Counted from the stretch's first letter, positions 25,166 through 34,032 are shown. The stretch: 62,836 nucleotides of DNA from Clostridiales bacterium (GCA_014799475.1 JAAVHX010000031.1:1-62836), one strand, 5' to 3'. A program made the numbers and translations. The notes: generated by a model not told the origin, from the letters alone.

Positions 25166-25606
25166 TTATTCATTTTTGCTTTCCCTTTTGCAGATTTCCG
25201 TGACGGCCTTCTCGATACCCCACTTGAGCCGGGGATCCCCGAGAATCTCCTCCGCCGTGTACCCGAGCGCGTCCAGTGTCTCCTCCGTGTCCCTGGTGTA
25301 GCCGTACTCATGGTTATCCAGCTCGGACAGGAACATCTCATAGATGAAGCCGTCGCCGGTCTCGTCGCCAGCGATGGCCGCCTGCAGTTCCTGGTCGAAC
25401 CTGTCCATCATCGCCTTGATGCGTGGGCCGTCCTCGCGGCGGTAGAACCCGCCGCCCGGGGCCTTATAGATCTTGTCCGTGTCCGTGGGCTTCAGGCCCA
25501 ACGCGGCCATACCTTCCTCAAATTGCCGTTGCGAGAAGGCGAACTGCATGGGAAAGGCGCCGAACTCCTCCCGCTGGCGCCGCTTTAACTCTGTATATCG
25601 GTTCAT
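25166..25606 (-). CDS. Conserved element protein, 146 aa (DUF7659-like)
   Basis: The ATG at 25606 follows GAGGAAA. The layout MNRYTELKRRQREEFGAFPMQFAFSQRQFEEGMAALGL, then GGGFYRREDGPRIKAMMDRFDQE and GFIYEMFLSELDNHEYGYT, is that of a small acidic protein common in Clostridial plasmids and conjugative elements. I recall it as DUF7659, but the name should be checked. No catalytic motif is visible. It lies just upstream of the methylase/helicase in the same transcript. Confidence 0.7.
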   Translation of the reverse strand: MNRYTELKRRQREEFGAFPMQFAFSQRQFEEGMAALGLKPTDTDKIYKAPGGGFYRREDGPRIKAMMDRFDQELQAAIAGDETGDGFIYEMFLSELDNHEYGYTRDTEETLDALGYTAEEILGDPRLKWGIEKAVTEICKRESKNE

Positions 25607-25622
25607 TCAGATTTCCTCCCCC

Positions 25623-25922
25623 TCATTCCGCTATCGGCTTCAGGTTTTCCCGGGTATCGTCCAGGATTTCCATCATGAAGCGCGCGCCGGTCTTAAAACC
25701 GTCGATGTAGTTTGCCTCGGCCATGATGATGTCCACTTCGCCCTGCGCTTTCGTCAGGCGATCCAGTAGCGGACGGAGCTCCGAAGGGAGCGCCTGGGCC
25801 AACAGGCCCTCGGCATCCGACAACTCCGCCACAGCACGTGCGGCCTCCGATCCCCGTACCATCTGCTTGTCCGCCGGCATCAGGTTCCCACGGAAAAAGT
25901 CCTTGAGTGTTTGGTTATTCAT
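25623..25922 (-). CDS. Small helical element protein, 99 aa (DUF6809-like)
   Basis: The ATG at 25922 follows TAGGAGG. The protein is helical and acidic, with a closing segment EANYIDGFKTGARFMMEILDDT that is typical of a small family in Firmicutes elements (DUF6809 from memory). It has a predicted coiled coil in the middle (PLLDRLTKAQGEVDIIM). The function is unknown. It is 16 bp from the next gene and clearly in the same operon. Confidence 0.65.
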   Translation of the reverse strand: MNNQTLKDFFRGNLMPADKQMVRGSEAARAVAELSDAEGLLAQALPSELRPLLDRLTKAQGEVDIIMAEANYIDGFKTGARFMMEILDDTRENLKPIAE

Positions 25923-25933
25923 GGGCCCGCCTC

Positions 25934-26194
25934 CTACCCTCGGGCATTGAAGTCCCGGACAGCGGCATCCCGGTCCTCCATGTGGTAGTGCCCCCAGTAA
26001 ACTGAGATGGATCCATCATCAAGCAGGTGGAACTGCCATGTGACATAGTGGCCGTGGGCATTTCTGCCCAGGATGAACCCATAATGGTCGCTGTCGGTGA
26101 ACGGTCCGTCTTTGATGCGCGCCGCTTCGACGTGGTATCCTTTGATCGTGCTCCCGGTGATGCTCTTGATGTCGCGGTCTGTCAGCCTGCGCAT
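25934..26194 (-). CDS. Small element protein, 86 aa, unknown
   Basis: The ATG at 26194 follows GGAGGAGG. It starts with MRRLTDRDIKSITGSTIKGYHVEAARIKDG and ends in an aromatic, His-rich stretch (YVTWQFHLLDDGSISVYWGHYHMED) that looks like a small beta fold. I recognise no family. It overlaps none of its neighbours and belongs to the run of accessory genes ahead of the methylase/helicase. Confidence 0.65.
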   Translation of the reverse strand: MRRLTDRDIKSITGSTIKGYHVEAARIKDGPFTDSDHYGFILGRNAHGHYVTWQFHLLDDGSISVYWGHYHMEDRDAAVRDFNARG

Positions 26195-26215
26195 GAAACC
26201 CCTCCTCCAGATTGG

Positions 26216-26851
26216 TCAGGTATGAATCCCATAATACGCCTTGTCCATGTCCTCTTGGCCGTGCAGGATCAGCCCGCCGCACATACCGGCCTGACCGTTC
26301 CGGTATTCCCGGAAAAAGAACGAATACGGCATGAAGTCGTTGGTGAGGTGGATTTCGTCCGCGTCTGGCCAGTTGAAGTTGGCCATGAGGGCCTTGCCCA
26401 GCTTGTGCCGGACCCGCGGATCGCCAATGGCAGCGCGGAGATTGGCCCTGTTGCCGTCGAACACGAGCCGGGGGCGGCCCCTGCGCGCGTCCAGGGAAAT
26501 GGCACGGAAAACCTTGTTTTTTTCCGGGCAGTCGGGCTGGTGTGCCGCGTCCAGAAAGTCCCGGAACTTGCCCCAGCGGAGGTGGACAGTCTGCTCCACG
26601 CCTTCCACGCGGTCGAAGCCGCACCCGGACAGCCAGGTGAACTCGAACGTGAGCCGGTCGCGATGTTCGTCCAGCCGGAGCCGTGCGAAGGAGTGGATGT
26701 CGTTCGTGATGATGCTGCCCTCGCTCTGGAGACGGTCAAGTTCGCTGTAAGTGATGTAGAACCGTTGGAGAGACTTCATGCGCGGGGTGTAGGTCTGGAT
26801 GCTGACGGTGTTCTCGCTGGCATAGGCTCGGAGCATGATTCGGTCAGTCAT
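26216..26851 (-). CDS. Element protein, 211 aa, unknown
   Basis: The ATG at 26851 is preferred because AAAGGAG lies at good spacing; the longer frame to 26890 has no ribosome-binding site. The protein has an N-terminal beta-rich half (RIMLRAYASENTVSIQTYTPRMKSLQRFYITYSELDRL) and a C-terminal part with HKLGKALMANFNWPDADEIHLTNDFMPYSFFFREYRNG. The latter resembles a block seen in proteins of conjugative elements. No catalytic residues can be assigned. Confidence 0.65.
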   Translation of the reverse strand: MTDRIMLRAYASENTVSIQTYTPRMKSLQRFYITYSELDRLQSEGSIITNDIHSFARLRLDEHRDRLTFEFTWLSGCGFDRVEGVEQTVHLRWGKFRDFLDAAHQPDCPEKNKVFRAISLDARRGRPRLVFDGNRANLRAAIGDPRVRHKLGKALMANFNWPDADEIHLTNDFMPYSFFFREYRNGQAGMCGGLILHGQEDMDKAYYGIHT

Positions 26852-27005
26852 GTTCGACGTTCTCCTTTCGACAAGATACATAAAGAACATAGCAACGCCA
26901 CCACCGGCATCCGTTCAGGATGCAAAAAAGCCCGGCTTTGACAGCCGGGAAAGGTTGACATAAAATTGGCGGCCATGGTCGATGCACCATGGCCGCCCTA
27001 TGTCC

Positions 27006-27623
27006 TTATTGAGGAATCTGTTCGCTGTACTGGCTTTTCGCTTCGCTACTGCCCGTGTCCGTGGCTACTTGATTTTTGTTGCCGGAATGGGGCTTTGCCT
27101 CCTGCAGCTTTTTCTCAAAGAATTTCAAAAGGTCAGTTTCACCTCCGTGAACAAACTGATCTGCCCATGTGACGGCCTTGGTGGAGATTATGTCGGGCGC
27201 CCAAGTCGATATGGCTGGATGCCCATGCGTCCTCTTGGACTCCAGACGTCTTGCAAGCTGCTCCGCAGCCTTGCATATCTTCTTTGCCTGACTGTATCCG
27301 CTGTTGCTGGCCTCCTGGTACGTTTCCAGCTCGTAGCGGCTGATGATTGGGGGCATATTGTCCATTGAGATTAACGTGCGGTTGGGCCATAGCACAGATA
27401 TCCCATAAGGAGCCAGCATCTCGGGCGTGACCTGTTCCATGAGTTCAGGAAAAAACAGGTCGCCATAGAGCTTGCCATCTTTCTGGTTCTTCAGGCACCA
27501 CTCAAGTCCCAGCTTGTGGAGTGCCCGTTCAAGATTTGTCTTGTCTGGACAAAATATTATGACCATTTCCCGCTTCGGTTCCCCGTTGATCATCCGGGTA
27601 AATTCAAATCCTTGATACATCAT
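27006..27623 (-). CDS. Element protein, 205 aa, unknown
   Basis: The ATG at 27623 follows AAGGTTGAGAAG. The N-terminal 95 residues look like a small globular domain (GFEFTRMINGEPKREMVIIFCPDKTNLERALHKLGLEWC). Helical SGYSQAKKICKAAEQLARRLESKRT follows, and the C-terminus is a polar, probably disordered tail. No family is recognised. Codon use is less GC-rich than in the methylase/helicase, so it may have a different origin. Confidence 0.6.
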   Translation of the reverse strand: MMYQGFEFTRMINGEPKREMVIIFCPDKTNLERALHKLGLEWCLKNQKDGKLYGDLFFPELMEQVTPEMLAPYGISVLWPNRTLISMDNMPPIISRYELETYQEASNSGYSQAKKICKAAEQLARRLESKRTHGHPAISTWAPDIISTKAVTWADQFVHGGETDLLKFFEKKLQEAKPHSGNKNQVATDTGSSEAKSQYSEQIPQ

Positions 27624-27767
27624 CTTCTCAACCTTCCTACCGTTTATGATTGCGCCATAATTTGGTTTACATAATAATTATAGATCATAGTCGGAAGGAA
27701 GTCAATAGGAAAATGTCATTTTTTTAACAAAGCAGAAAATGGATGGGAAGCAGCAGCAAACACGGAT

Positions 27768-27977
27768 TTATTTTTTCCTCGCCTGGATAGGAATAGAGTA
27801 ACCGCCCATGCGGGTCCAAAACGCCTTGTTGTCGCTGCTGACGCTGTATGTCCGGCTCAACAGTGGGTACAAGCGGGCGAAGCTGTCCTCCGTGAAGACG
27901 ATGTACGCCGTCAGGTCTTCCCTGGGGGAATTCCGTTTCAATTCCTGGAAAACCTGCTTCAAATCGGTATAATCCAT
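27768..27977 (-). CDS. Small element protein, 69 aa, unknown
   Basis: The start at 27977 (MDYTDLKQVFQELK) lies behind GGAAGG; the longer frame to 28061 has no such site. The product is a single compact helix-strand unit ending WTRMGGYSIPIQARKK. It follows ssb by 80 bp on the same strand and is probably co-transcribed. The function is unknown. Confidence 0.6.
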   Translation of the reverse strand: MDYTDLKQVFQELKRNSPREDLTAYIVFTEDSFARLYPLLSRTYSVSSDNKAFWTRMGGYSIPIQARKK

Positions 27978-28057
27978 ATTGCCGTCCTTCCTTTCCGGCC
28001 CGCTGGGCCATAGGTCATCTCGAACATGAAAAAGGGAGGCCGAAGCCTCCCGTTTCC

Positions 28058-28444
28058 TCACGCCGCCATGTCGGGCAGCGCGTCCTCGTTCATGGGTCTC
28101 TGGTCATGCTGGGTGTCGGCGCCGGCCGTCTTGCTGCCGCAGAAATAGGCGTTGTCCGCGACGATCTCCACGGCCTCCCGGTTGTTCCCCTCCCGGTCGG
28201 TCCATGGCCGCACCTGAAGCCGTCCGCTGACCGCCATCATCTGGCCCTTCTCGAAGTAGTTCGCGATGAACTCGGCCGTGCCCCTCCAGGCAACCACGGT
28301 GAGGAAGTCGGTGCCCCGTTCCCCGTTGGTCAGGTAGTTGCGGTCCACCGCCAGCCGGAGATTGGTCACCGGGAGCCCGCTCTGCGTGTACTTCAGCTCC
28401 GGCTTGGCGCAAATGCGCCCCATGATGTTTACTTGGTTCAGCAT
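28058..28444 (-). CDS. ssb: Single-stranded DNA-binding protein
   Basis: The ATG at 28444 follows CGGAGG. The 128-residue protein has the SSB OB-fold landmarks in order: MLNQVNIMGRICAKPELKYTQSGLPVTNLRLAVDR, DFLTVVAWRGTAEFIANYFEKGQMMAVSGRLQVRPW and REAVEIVADNAYFCG. A short acidic tail (EDALPDMAA) replaces the usual DDDIPF tip, so contacts with host replication partners may differ. It is the first gene of the long minus-strand series and lies nearest the right end. Plasmid-borne SSBs of this type protect single-stranded DNA during transfer or replication. Confidence 0.92.
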   Translation of the reverse strand: MLNQVNIMGRICAKPELKYTQSGLPVTNLRLAVDRNYLTNGERGTDFLTVVAWRGTAEFIANYFEKGQMMAVSGRLQVRPWTDREGNNREAVEIVADNAYFCGSKTAGADTQHDQRPMNEDALPDMAA

Positions 28445-28818
28445 ATTTTTCCTCCGTTTTTTAGTATAGCTTTACTTCAGCATCACATCCGGCATCCAAA
28501 ATCGGATGCCAAAATCCCGGCAGGAAAGCCGGGACAAAAGGGGATCGAACAATCCTCCTACGGCGTGGTCACCTTCATGGTCATTGCGCCGTCCGGCGAT
28601 ATCCTGTTCAGCACTGTTCTTATATGGACAGTGGTCGGTATGCTATAAGCAGGAATGAGGAATGTGGCTGATGCATATTCAGCCTGCTCTGTGCGCCATG
28701 ATTTTCGGTTTTCAGGGGCTTGTGCGCCAAATGTGCGCCAAGGCTATTTTGAGTCAAAACTTTTGCGCCAGAAAAATTATAAAAACAGCGGCTTTCTTAT
28801 CGAAAACCGCTGTTTTTC
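28445..28818. other. Right-end non-coding region with arm sites and hairpins
   Basis: From left to right: a probable minus-strand promoter for ssb (TATACT at about 28464-28469), hairpins GGCATCC/GGATGCC and CCCGGC/GCCGGG near 28491-28533, candidate integrase arm sites, and a terminator-like AACAGCGG/CCGCTGTT hairpin just before the tRNA 3' end. No gene is supported. Confidence 0.5.
28690..28741. promoter_or_regulatory. Candidate integrase arm sites, right end
   Basis: TGTGCGCCAT (28690-28699) and two TGTGCGCCAA copies (28721-28730, 28732-28741) lie about 80-130 bp inside the right boundary. The last two, with flanking CT, are identical over 23 bp to the left-end block. Matching sites at both ends support a single element recognised by one integrase. 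Confidence 0.6.
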
Positions 28819-28895
<77 letters not shown>

Positions 28896-28906
28896 ATATA
28901 AAATTT

Positions 28907-28993
28907 TGGTGCCGGAGACCGGGGTCGAACCGGCACGGGATCACTCCCACGGGATTTTAAGTCCCGGGCGTCTGCCAATTCCGCCACTCCGGC
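28907..28993 (-). tRNA. tRNA-Leu (TAA)
   Basis: An 87-nt class II tRNA with a GCCGGAG/CTCCGGC acceptor stem, encoded CCA, anticodon TAA within GGGACTTAAAATCCC, and a long variable arm (GTGGGAGTGATCCCGT). It lies 11 bp upstream of tRNA-fMet on the same strand, so both are probably processed from one transcript. Confidence 0.95.
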
Positions 28994-29144
28994 TTATCAA
29001 GGCTAGATTATGATAGCACGATTTCCTGTCCCTGTCAACCCCTATTTCCCGGTCTGGCAGTTCTTTTTTTGTCGAATCCCACCCCTTGACGGCGGGCCAA
29101 AACTGTGCCAAACTATTGGCATACGGCATAAGGAGGCATTTGCC

Positions 29145-29648
29145 ATGCACAACGAACTGACGAAAAAGGACATCGAACTCATGCGCCAGGAGCTGGAATA
29201 CCGCCGCACCGTCCTGCGCCCCAAGCTCATCGAGGACGTGCAGACCGCCCGCGCTTTCGGCGATTTGAGCGAAAATTTTGAATACAAGGCCGCCAAGCGG
29301 GACAAAAACCGCAACGACAGCCGCTGCCGCTATCTGGAGAACATGATCAAGACGGCGGTGATCATCTCCGACCAGTCCACAGAGGGCGCGGTGGGGCTGT
29401 ACGACAAGGTTACTTTCTATGTGGAGGAGGACGATGAGACTGTCACCTGCCAGATCGTCACCACCGTACGGCAGGACGCGCTGAAAAATCTCATCAGCAA
29501 GGAATCCCCGGTGGGCAGGGCGGTGCTGGGCCGCCGGGTCGGCGACCGGGTGACCGTACACGTCAATGACAGCTACAGCTATGATGTGGTCATCCGGGCC
29601 ATCGAGCCGGGTGAGGATACCGGCGCGGCCCCGCTTATGGGCTTCTGA
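29145..29648 (+). CDS. GreA/GreB-family transcription factor
   Basis: The ATG at 29145 follows AAGGAGG (29131-29137). The 167-residue product starts with an antiparallel coiled coil (MHNELTKKDIELMRQELEYRR...DVQTARAFGDLSENFEYKAAKRDKNRNDSRCRYLENMI). Its tip, GDLSENFEYKAAK, carries the acidic residues that enter the RNA polymerase secondary channel in Gre factors. The C-terminal FKBP-like domain follows (VGLYDKVTFYVEEDDETVTCQIV...SPVGRAVLGRRVGDRVTV). It stimulates transcript cleavage in backtracked polymerase. It may be a paralogue of a main GreA located elsewhere; it stands alone with its own terminator. Confidence 0.88.
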   Translation: MHNELTKKDIELMRQELEYRRTVLRPKLIEDVQTARAFGDLSENFEYKAAKRDKNRNDSRCRYLENMIKTAVIISDQSTEGAVGLYDKVTFYVEEDDETVTCQIVTTVRQDALKNLISKESPVGRAVLGRRVGDRVTVHVNDSYSYDVVIRAIEPGEDTGAAPLMGF

Positions 29649-29688
29649 GCGGTCTTCGCGGAGGCGCGCCTCTCCATAAAATAAGCAC

Positions 29689-29723
29689 AAACCCGGGGCC
29701 CTGTTGGAAAGGGCCCCGGGTTT
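29689..29723. terminator. Bidirectional terminator between greA-like and amylase genes
   Basis: AAACCCGGGGCCCT / AGGGCCCCGGGTTT with a TTGGAA loop sits between two convergent genes, with T-rich sequence on both sides. Confidence 0.85.
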
Positions 29724-29740
29724 GCTTTGATTACTCCACT

Positions 29741-31387
29741 TTACTGGGGATCTTCTGTCAGCACCACTACGCTGTACGAGGGCAGCGTCACCGTGCCGTC
29801 CGTCAGAGTCACCTCGCCGCCGTCCACCGAGAGGTACCCCGCCACTTCCAGGGGGCCATACTGCTCCGCGGACATTTCCACCTGCTTCTCGTCCGTTTCC
29901 GAGATATTATAGAGCATATAGATCGTCTTGCCGTCATAGGTCTTGGAAATCGCGGCGATGTCCAGATCCTCGACCTCCTCCAGCCGGGCTACGGTGCCCC
30001 GCGCGATCTCCGGGTTCTGATTGCGCAGCAGGATGGTGTCCTTGTAGAAGCTGTAGATCGAGTCCTCGGCCTTCATCTGCTCCTCGGCGCTGGCGAACCG
30101 GTTTTCCTGGGGCTCCATGTCCCGGGGGCCCTTTGTCATGCCCGCCGCGTCGGCGTCGGCGGACCAGAACATGGGCGCGCGCTTATTCTCGTCCCGTCCG
30201 CTGCCGGCCATGCCGATCTCTTCCCCGTAATACACAAAGGCGCTGCCGCTCATCAAAATATTCAAAGCCGCCGCCATTTTGACCTTACGGGCGTCATGGG
30301 ACATATAGCCGGCCGCCCTTGCCAGGTCGTGGTTGACAAAGAAGGGGGCATCAATGGCGTCCTCCCGGTATTCCCGGATGGCATTCTGCACCCGGACCAG
30401 CGCCTTGGCATAGGCTTGGGCGCTGTTCTCCGCGCCGCTGTAGTTGATCGTCTTGGTAATGATCCCCGTGGAATCAGCGAAGGCAAAATCAAAGAAGCTG
30501 TCCACGCCGCTGGCGTAATACTGGGCGTAGGTAGGCAGCGCGTCCCAGCACTCGCCCACGATATAGGCGTCCGGCTCTACAGACTTCACATGGTCGTTGA
30601 CCCAGCTGAGCACCTCCACATTTTTGCTGGTCGCGCCGGAGTAAAATTCCTTGACCGCGTCCAGCCGGAAGCCGCCCACGCCCTTTTCCAGCCAGAAGTC
30701 CATGACAGCCTCAAAGTCTTTGCGGAGCGCCTGGCTGGCAAAATTCACGTCCGGCATCTCGCTCCAGAATACGCCTTCATAATAATAGTCGGAGGAACCC
30801 ACCCGATACCAGGTGTTGGAACCGGGATTGCCCTTTGCAAAGTGAAAATATTCATAGTACGGGCATTCCGCGGCAGACGGCTCATCCCCTGCCCCCAGCG
30901 ACTTCAGATAATCGCAGGCCTCCACGAACCACGGATGCCCGGAGGATGTATGATTCAGGACCAGGTCGATGATCAGCTTGATCCCCCGCTTGTCGCATTC
31001 CGCCACCAGCTCGTCAAAATCCTCCATGGTGCCATATACCGGGTCGATGGCCATGTAATCCTTCACATCATATTTATGATAAGAGTCAGAGGGCATGATG
31101 GGCATCAGCCAGATCCCATTGAAGCCCATATCCGCGATGTAATCCAGCTTTGAGATGACCCCTTGGAGATCCCCGATCCCGTCTCCATCGCTGTCGCAGA
31201 AGGAGTACACAAAGATCTCATACCAGGTGCGGTAATTGTCATCGATTACCGTCACTTCCTTGGCGCGCCAGCCCTCCGGCTCATTGCCTTTCCCGACCAT
31301 GCCGCACCCGTTCAAAGCGCCTACCATGAGCGCGAGGGCCAGCACCAGTGCGAAACTTCTCCGAAACTTTTGACATACCTGTTTCAT
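29741..31387 (-). CDS. GH13 alpha-amylase-family lipoprotein
   Basis: The ATG at 31387 follows AGGAGG. Residues 1-28 are a lipoprotein signal with lipobox ALNGC (Cys28). The GH13 barrel follows, with its conserved regions LIIDLVLNHTS, GGFRLDAVKEFY (nucleophile Asp near 241), IVGECWD (acid/base Glu near 277) and FVNHDLAR (near 350). A C-terminal beta domain with a Ser-rich edge ends at VVLTEDPQ. The protein should be anchored outside the membrane and hydrolyse alpha-1,4-glucans such as starch or maltodextrins, as in gut Firmicutes. The QNPEIARGT segment is that of oligosaccharide-active enzymes. No transporter gene is adjacent. Confidence 0.9.
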   Translation of the reverse strand: MKQVCQKFRRSFALVLALALMVGALNGCGMVGKGNEPEGWRAKEVTVIDDNYRTWYEIFVYSFCDSDGDGIGDLQGVISKLDYIADMGFNGIWLMPIMPSDSYHKYDVKDYMAIDPVYGTMEDFDELVAECDKRGIKLIIDLVLNHTSSGHPWFVEACDYLKSLGAGDEPSAAECPYYEYFHFAKGNPGSNTWYRVGSSDYYYEGVFWSEMPDVNFASQALRKDFEAVMDFWLEKGVGGFRLDAVKEFYSGATSKNVEVLSWVNDHVKSVEPDAYIVGECWDALPTYAQYYASGVDSFFDFAFADSTGIITKTINYSGAENSAQAYAKALVRVQNAIREYREDAIDAPFFVNHDLARAAGYMSHDARKVKMAAALNILMSGSAFVYYGEEIGMAGSGRDENKRAPMFWSADADAAGMTKGPRDMEPQENRFASAEEQMKAEDSIYSFYKDTILLRNQNPEIARGTVARLEEVEDLDIAAISKTYDGKTIYMLYNISETDEKQVEMSAEQYGPLEVAGYLSVDGGEVTLTDGTVTLPSYSVVVLTEDPQ

Positions 31388-31506
31388 TTTCCCGACAACC
31401 TCCTGTTAAAATGAATTTTCGTAAAGTTTCGATATGCTGTGTTCAGCATAGCATTTTTTTCGGATTTCGTCAAGCGAAACACGAACCGCGCGGGCGGGCG
31501 GCAAAA

Positions 31507-31541
31507 AGTCCCCCAGCGCTCCAACAGAGCGTTGGGGGACT
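31507..31541 (-). terminator. Terminator of cysK-metY
   Basis: AGTCCCCCAGCGCTC / GAGCGTTGGGGGACT is a long stem with a CAACA loop. On the minus strand it is followed by TTTTTGC, directly downstream of the metY stop. Confidence 0.85.
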
Positions 31542-31561
31542 CTTCAGCGCCTCTTTGCCGT

Positions 31562-32845
31562 TTATTTCACCGCGGCGAAGCCCTTTTCCAGGTCGGCGAT
31601 GATGTCGTCGATGTGCTCGGTGCCGATGGACAGGCGAATGGTGTTGGGCTTGATGCCCTGGTCGGCCAGCTCCGCTTCGGTGAGCTGGGAGTGGGTGGTG
31701 GTGGCCGGGTGGATGACCAAGGATTTCACGTCCGCCACGTTGGCCAGCAGGGAGAAGATCTCCAGGCTGTCGATGAATTTGTGGGCCTCCTCCTGGCCGC
31801 CCTTGATTTCAAAGGTGAAGATGGATGCGCCGCCGTTGGGGAAGTACTTCTCATACAGGGCGTGGTCGGGGTGGTCGGGCAGAGAGGGATGGTTGACCTT
31901 CTCCACCAGGGGGTGGTTTGCCAGGAACTCCACCACCTTCTTGGTGTTCTCGGCGTGGCGCTCCAGCCGGAGGGACAGGGTCTCCACTCCCTGGAGCAGC
32001 AGAAAGGCGTTGAAGGGGGAGATGGTGGCTCCGGTGTCCCGCAGCAGGATGGCCCGGATGTAGGTGACAAAGGCGGCGGGGCCGACGGCGTCCACGAAGC
32101 TGACACCGTGATAGCTGGGATTGGCCTCGGCGATGGGGGCATATTTGCCGCTGGCCTTCCAGTCAAATTTGCCGGAGTCCACGATCACGCCGCCCAAGGT
32201 GGTGCCGTGTCCGCCGATGAACTTGGTGGCGGAGTGGACCACGATATCCGCGCCGTGCTCGATGGGGCGAATGAGGTAGGGGGTGCCGAAGGTGTTGTCG
32301 ATGACCAGGGGCAGACCGTGGCTGTGGGCGATCTCTGCGATGGCGTCGATGTTGGGGATGTCGGAGTTGGGGTTGCCCAGGGTCTCCAGATAGACCGCCT
32401 TGGTGTTGGGCCGGATGGCGGCGGTGACCGCGTCCAGATCGTGGGCGTCCACAAAGGTGGTGGAGACGCCGAACTGGCTCAGGGTGTGGGCCAGCAGGTT
32501 GTAGCTGCCGCCGTAGATGGTCTTTTGGGCCACGATGTGATCCCCGGCCTGGGCCAGGGCCTGGATGGTGTAGGTGATGGCCGCCGCGCCGGAGGCGGTG
32601 GCCAGGGCCGCCACGCCGCCCTCCAGGGCCGCGATGCGCTTTTCCAGCACGTCCTGGGTGGAATTGGTCAATCGCCCGTAGATGTTGCCCGCGTCCGCCA
32701 GGCCGAACCGGGCGGCGGCATGGGCGGAGTTGCGGAACACATAGCTGGTGGTCTGGTAGATGGGGACGGCGCGGGCGTCGGTGGCGGGATCGGGCTGCTC
32801 CTGGCCCACGTGGAGCTGGAGAGTTTCAAATTTATAATTGCTCAT
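31562..32845 (-). CDS. metY: O-acetylhomoserine sulfhydrylase
   Basis: The start is the ATG at 32845 behind AAGGAGT; the longer frame runs into cysK. The 427-residue product is a PLP enzyme of the Cys/Met family: TLQLHVGQEQPDPATDARAVPIYQTTSYVF at the start, the PLP lysine in HSATKFIGGHG (about residue 208), and NTIRLSIGTEHIDDIIADLEKGF at the end. Length and these motifs fit O-acetylhomoserine (thiol)-lyase, which makes homocysteine from sulfide. It lies 28 bp after cysK in the same operon, so sulfide is fed to both cysteine and homocysteine from this transcript. Confidence 0.92.
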   Translation of the reverse strand: MSNYKFETLQLHVGQEQPDPATDARAVPIYQTTSYVFRNSAHAAARFGLADAGNIYGRLTNSTQDVLEKRIAALEGGVAALATASGAAAITYTIQALAQAGDHIVAQKTIYGGSYNLLAHTLSQFGVSTTFVDAHDLDAVTAAIRPNTKAVYLETLGNPNSDIPNIDAIAEIAHSHGLPLVIDNTFGTPYLIRPIEHGADIVVHSATKFIGGHGTTLGGVIVDSGKFDWKASGKYAPIAEANPSYHGVSFVDAVGPAAFVTYIRAILLRDTGATISPFNAFLLLQGVETLSLRLERHAENTKKVVEFLANHPLVEKVNHPSLPDHPDHALYEKYFPNGGASIFTFEIKGGQEEAHKFIDSLEIFSLLANVADVKSLVIHPATTTHSQLTEAELADQGIKPNTIRLSIGTEHIDDIIADLEKGFAAVK

Positions 32846-32873
32846 CGGTAAATACTCCTTATGTATATATTGA

Positions 32874-33806
32874 TCAGTCCCCGAACAGCGGGGTGGACAG
32901 GTAGCGGTCGCCGGTGTCGGGCAGCAGGGCCACGATGGTCTTGCCCTTGTTCTCGGGACGCTTGGCAAGCTGGACGGCGGCCCACACCGCCGCGCCGGAG
33001 GAGATGCCCACCAGCACGCCCTCGGCCCGGCCCACCTGCCTGCCGGCGGCGAATGCGTCCTCGTTCTCCACGGTGATGATCTCGTCGTAGACGCCGGTGT
33101 TCAGCACGTCGGGCACGAACCCCGCGCCGATGCCCTGGATCTTATGCGCCCCGGCGGTGCCTTTGCTCAGCACCGGGGAGGCGGTCGGCTCCACCGCCAC
33201 CACCTTCACGTCCGGGTTCTGGCTTTTCAGGTACTCGCCCACGCCGGTGACGGTGCCGCCAGTGCCCACGCCGGCCACGAAAATGTCCACTTTCCCGTCG
33301 GTGTCCGCCCAGATCTCCGGGCCGGTGGTGGCGCGGTGGACGGCGGGATTGGCGGGGTTGACAAACTGGCCGGGGATAAAGCTGTTGGGGATCTCCTGGG
33401 CCAGCTCGTCGGCCTTGGCGATGGCCCCCTTCATCCCCTTGACCCCCTCGGTGAGCACCAGCTCGGCCCCGTAGGCGCGCATCAGCTGGCGGCGTTCCAC
33501 GCTCATGGTCTCGGGCATGACGATGATGATGCGGTAGCCCCGGGCGGCGGCCACGCTGGCCAGGCCGATGCCGGTGTTGCCGGAGGTGGGCTCGATGATG
33601 ACCGAGCCGGGCTTCAGCAGGCCCTTTTCCTCCGCGTCGTCGATCATGGCCTTGGCGATGCGGTCCTTCACGCTGCCCGCGGGGTTGAAGTACTCCAGCT
33701 TGGCCAGGACCCGGGCCTCCAGGCCCTCGGCCTTCTCAATGTGGGTCAGCTCCAACAGCGGGGTGCGGCCAATCAGCTGGTCGGCGGATGTATAAATGCT
33801 GCTCAT
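32874..33806 (-). CDS. cysK: Cysteine synthase A
   Basis: The ATG at 33806 follows AGGAGG. The 310-residue product has PLP lysine K47 in [10 protein letters not shown], the substrate loop TSGNTG (74-79), [14 protein letters not shown] and GISSGAA. These are the landmarks of O-acetylserine sulfhydrylase, which condenses O-acetylserine (made by CysE at 45982-46674) with sulfide. It is the first gene of the cysK-metY operon, with a near-consensus promoter facing away from the Rrf2 regulator gene. Confidence 0.95.
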   Translation of the reverse strand: MSSIYTSADQLIGRTPLLELTHIEKAEGLEARVLAKLEYFNPAGSVKDRIAKAMIDDAEEKGLLKPGSVIIEPTSGNTGIGLASVAAARGYRIIIVMPETMSVERRQLMRAYGAELVLTEGVKGMKGAIAKADELAQEIPNSFIPGQFVNPANPAVHRATTGPEIWADTDGKVDIFVAGVGTGGTVTGVGEYLKSQNPDVKVVAVEPTASPVLSKGTAGAHKIQGIGAGFVPDVLNTGVYDEIITVENEDAFAAGRQVGRAEGVLVGISSGAAVWAAVQLAKRPENKGKTIVALLPDTGDRYLSTPLFGD

Positions 33807-33923
33807 GATGATTTCCTCCTGATTTTATGATTCGGATCGGACGGACGCGAACGGGCGCACCCGCGGCATCGGTCGTATGCGCTGCCGCCCATATAAACCA
33901 ACTTATCTTATGGGTTAATGCGG

Positions 33924-33952
33924 ATTATACTCCGGTATTTTCCGATTGTCAA
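33924..33952 (-). promoter_or_regulatory. cysK: cysK promoter
   Basis: Read on the minus strand, TTGACA (33947-33952) and TATAAT (33924-33929) are both exact consensus with 17-bp spacing. Just downstream lies ATTAACCCATAAGATAAGTTGG (33901-33922 region), which shares TTAACC with the regulator's own promoter dyad and is a candidate operator. Confidence 0.85.
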
Positions 33953-33976
33953 GGGGGCGGAGCAAAAAAGTTTCGG

Positions 33977-34008
33977 TTGATTCCCTATTAACCATGGTAT
34001 ATAATAGG
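33977..34008 (+). promoter_or_regulatory. Rrf2-gene promoter with overlapping dyad
   Basis: TTGATT (33977-33982) and TATAAT (34000-34005) are spaced 17 bp. An inverted repeat CCTATTA...TAATAGG (33984-34008) spans the spacer and the -10 box, the right place for autorepression by the regulator encoded 25 bp downstream. Confidence 0.8.
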
Positions 34009-34032
34009 TTTATCTGACAGGAGGTGTGGACA

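Noticed and set aside
28540-28648. Hydrophobic peptide MVIAPSGDILFSTVLIWTVVGML resembling holin-like toxins
   Set aside because: Only about 23 residues, no ribosome-binding site, and it lies among right-end hairpins.
29724-31440. Riboswitch upstream of the amylase gene
   Set aside because: The 50-bp leader has no folded motif beyond a normal ribosome-binding site.
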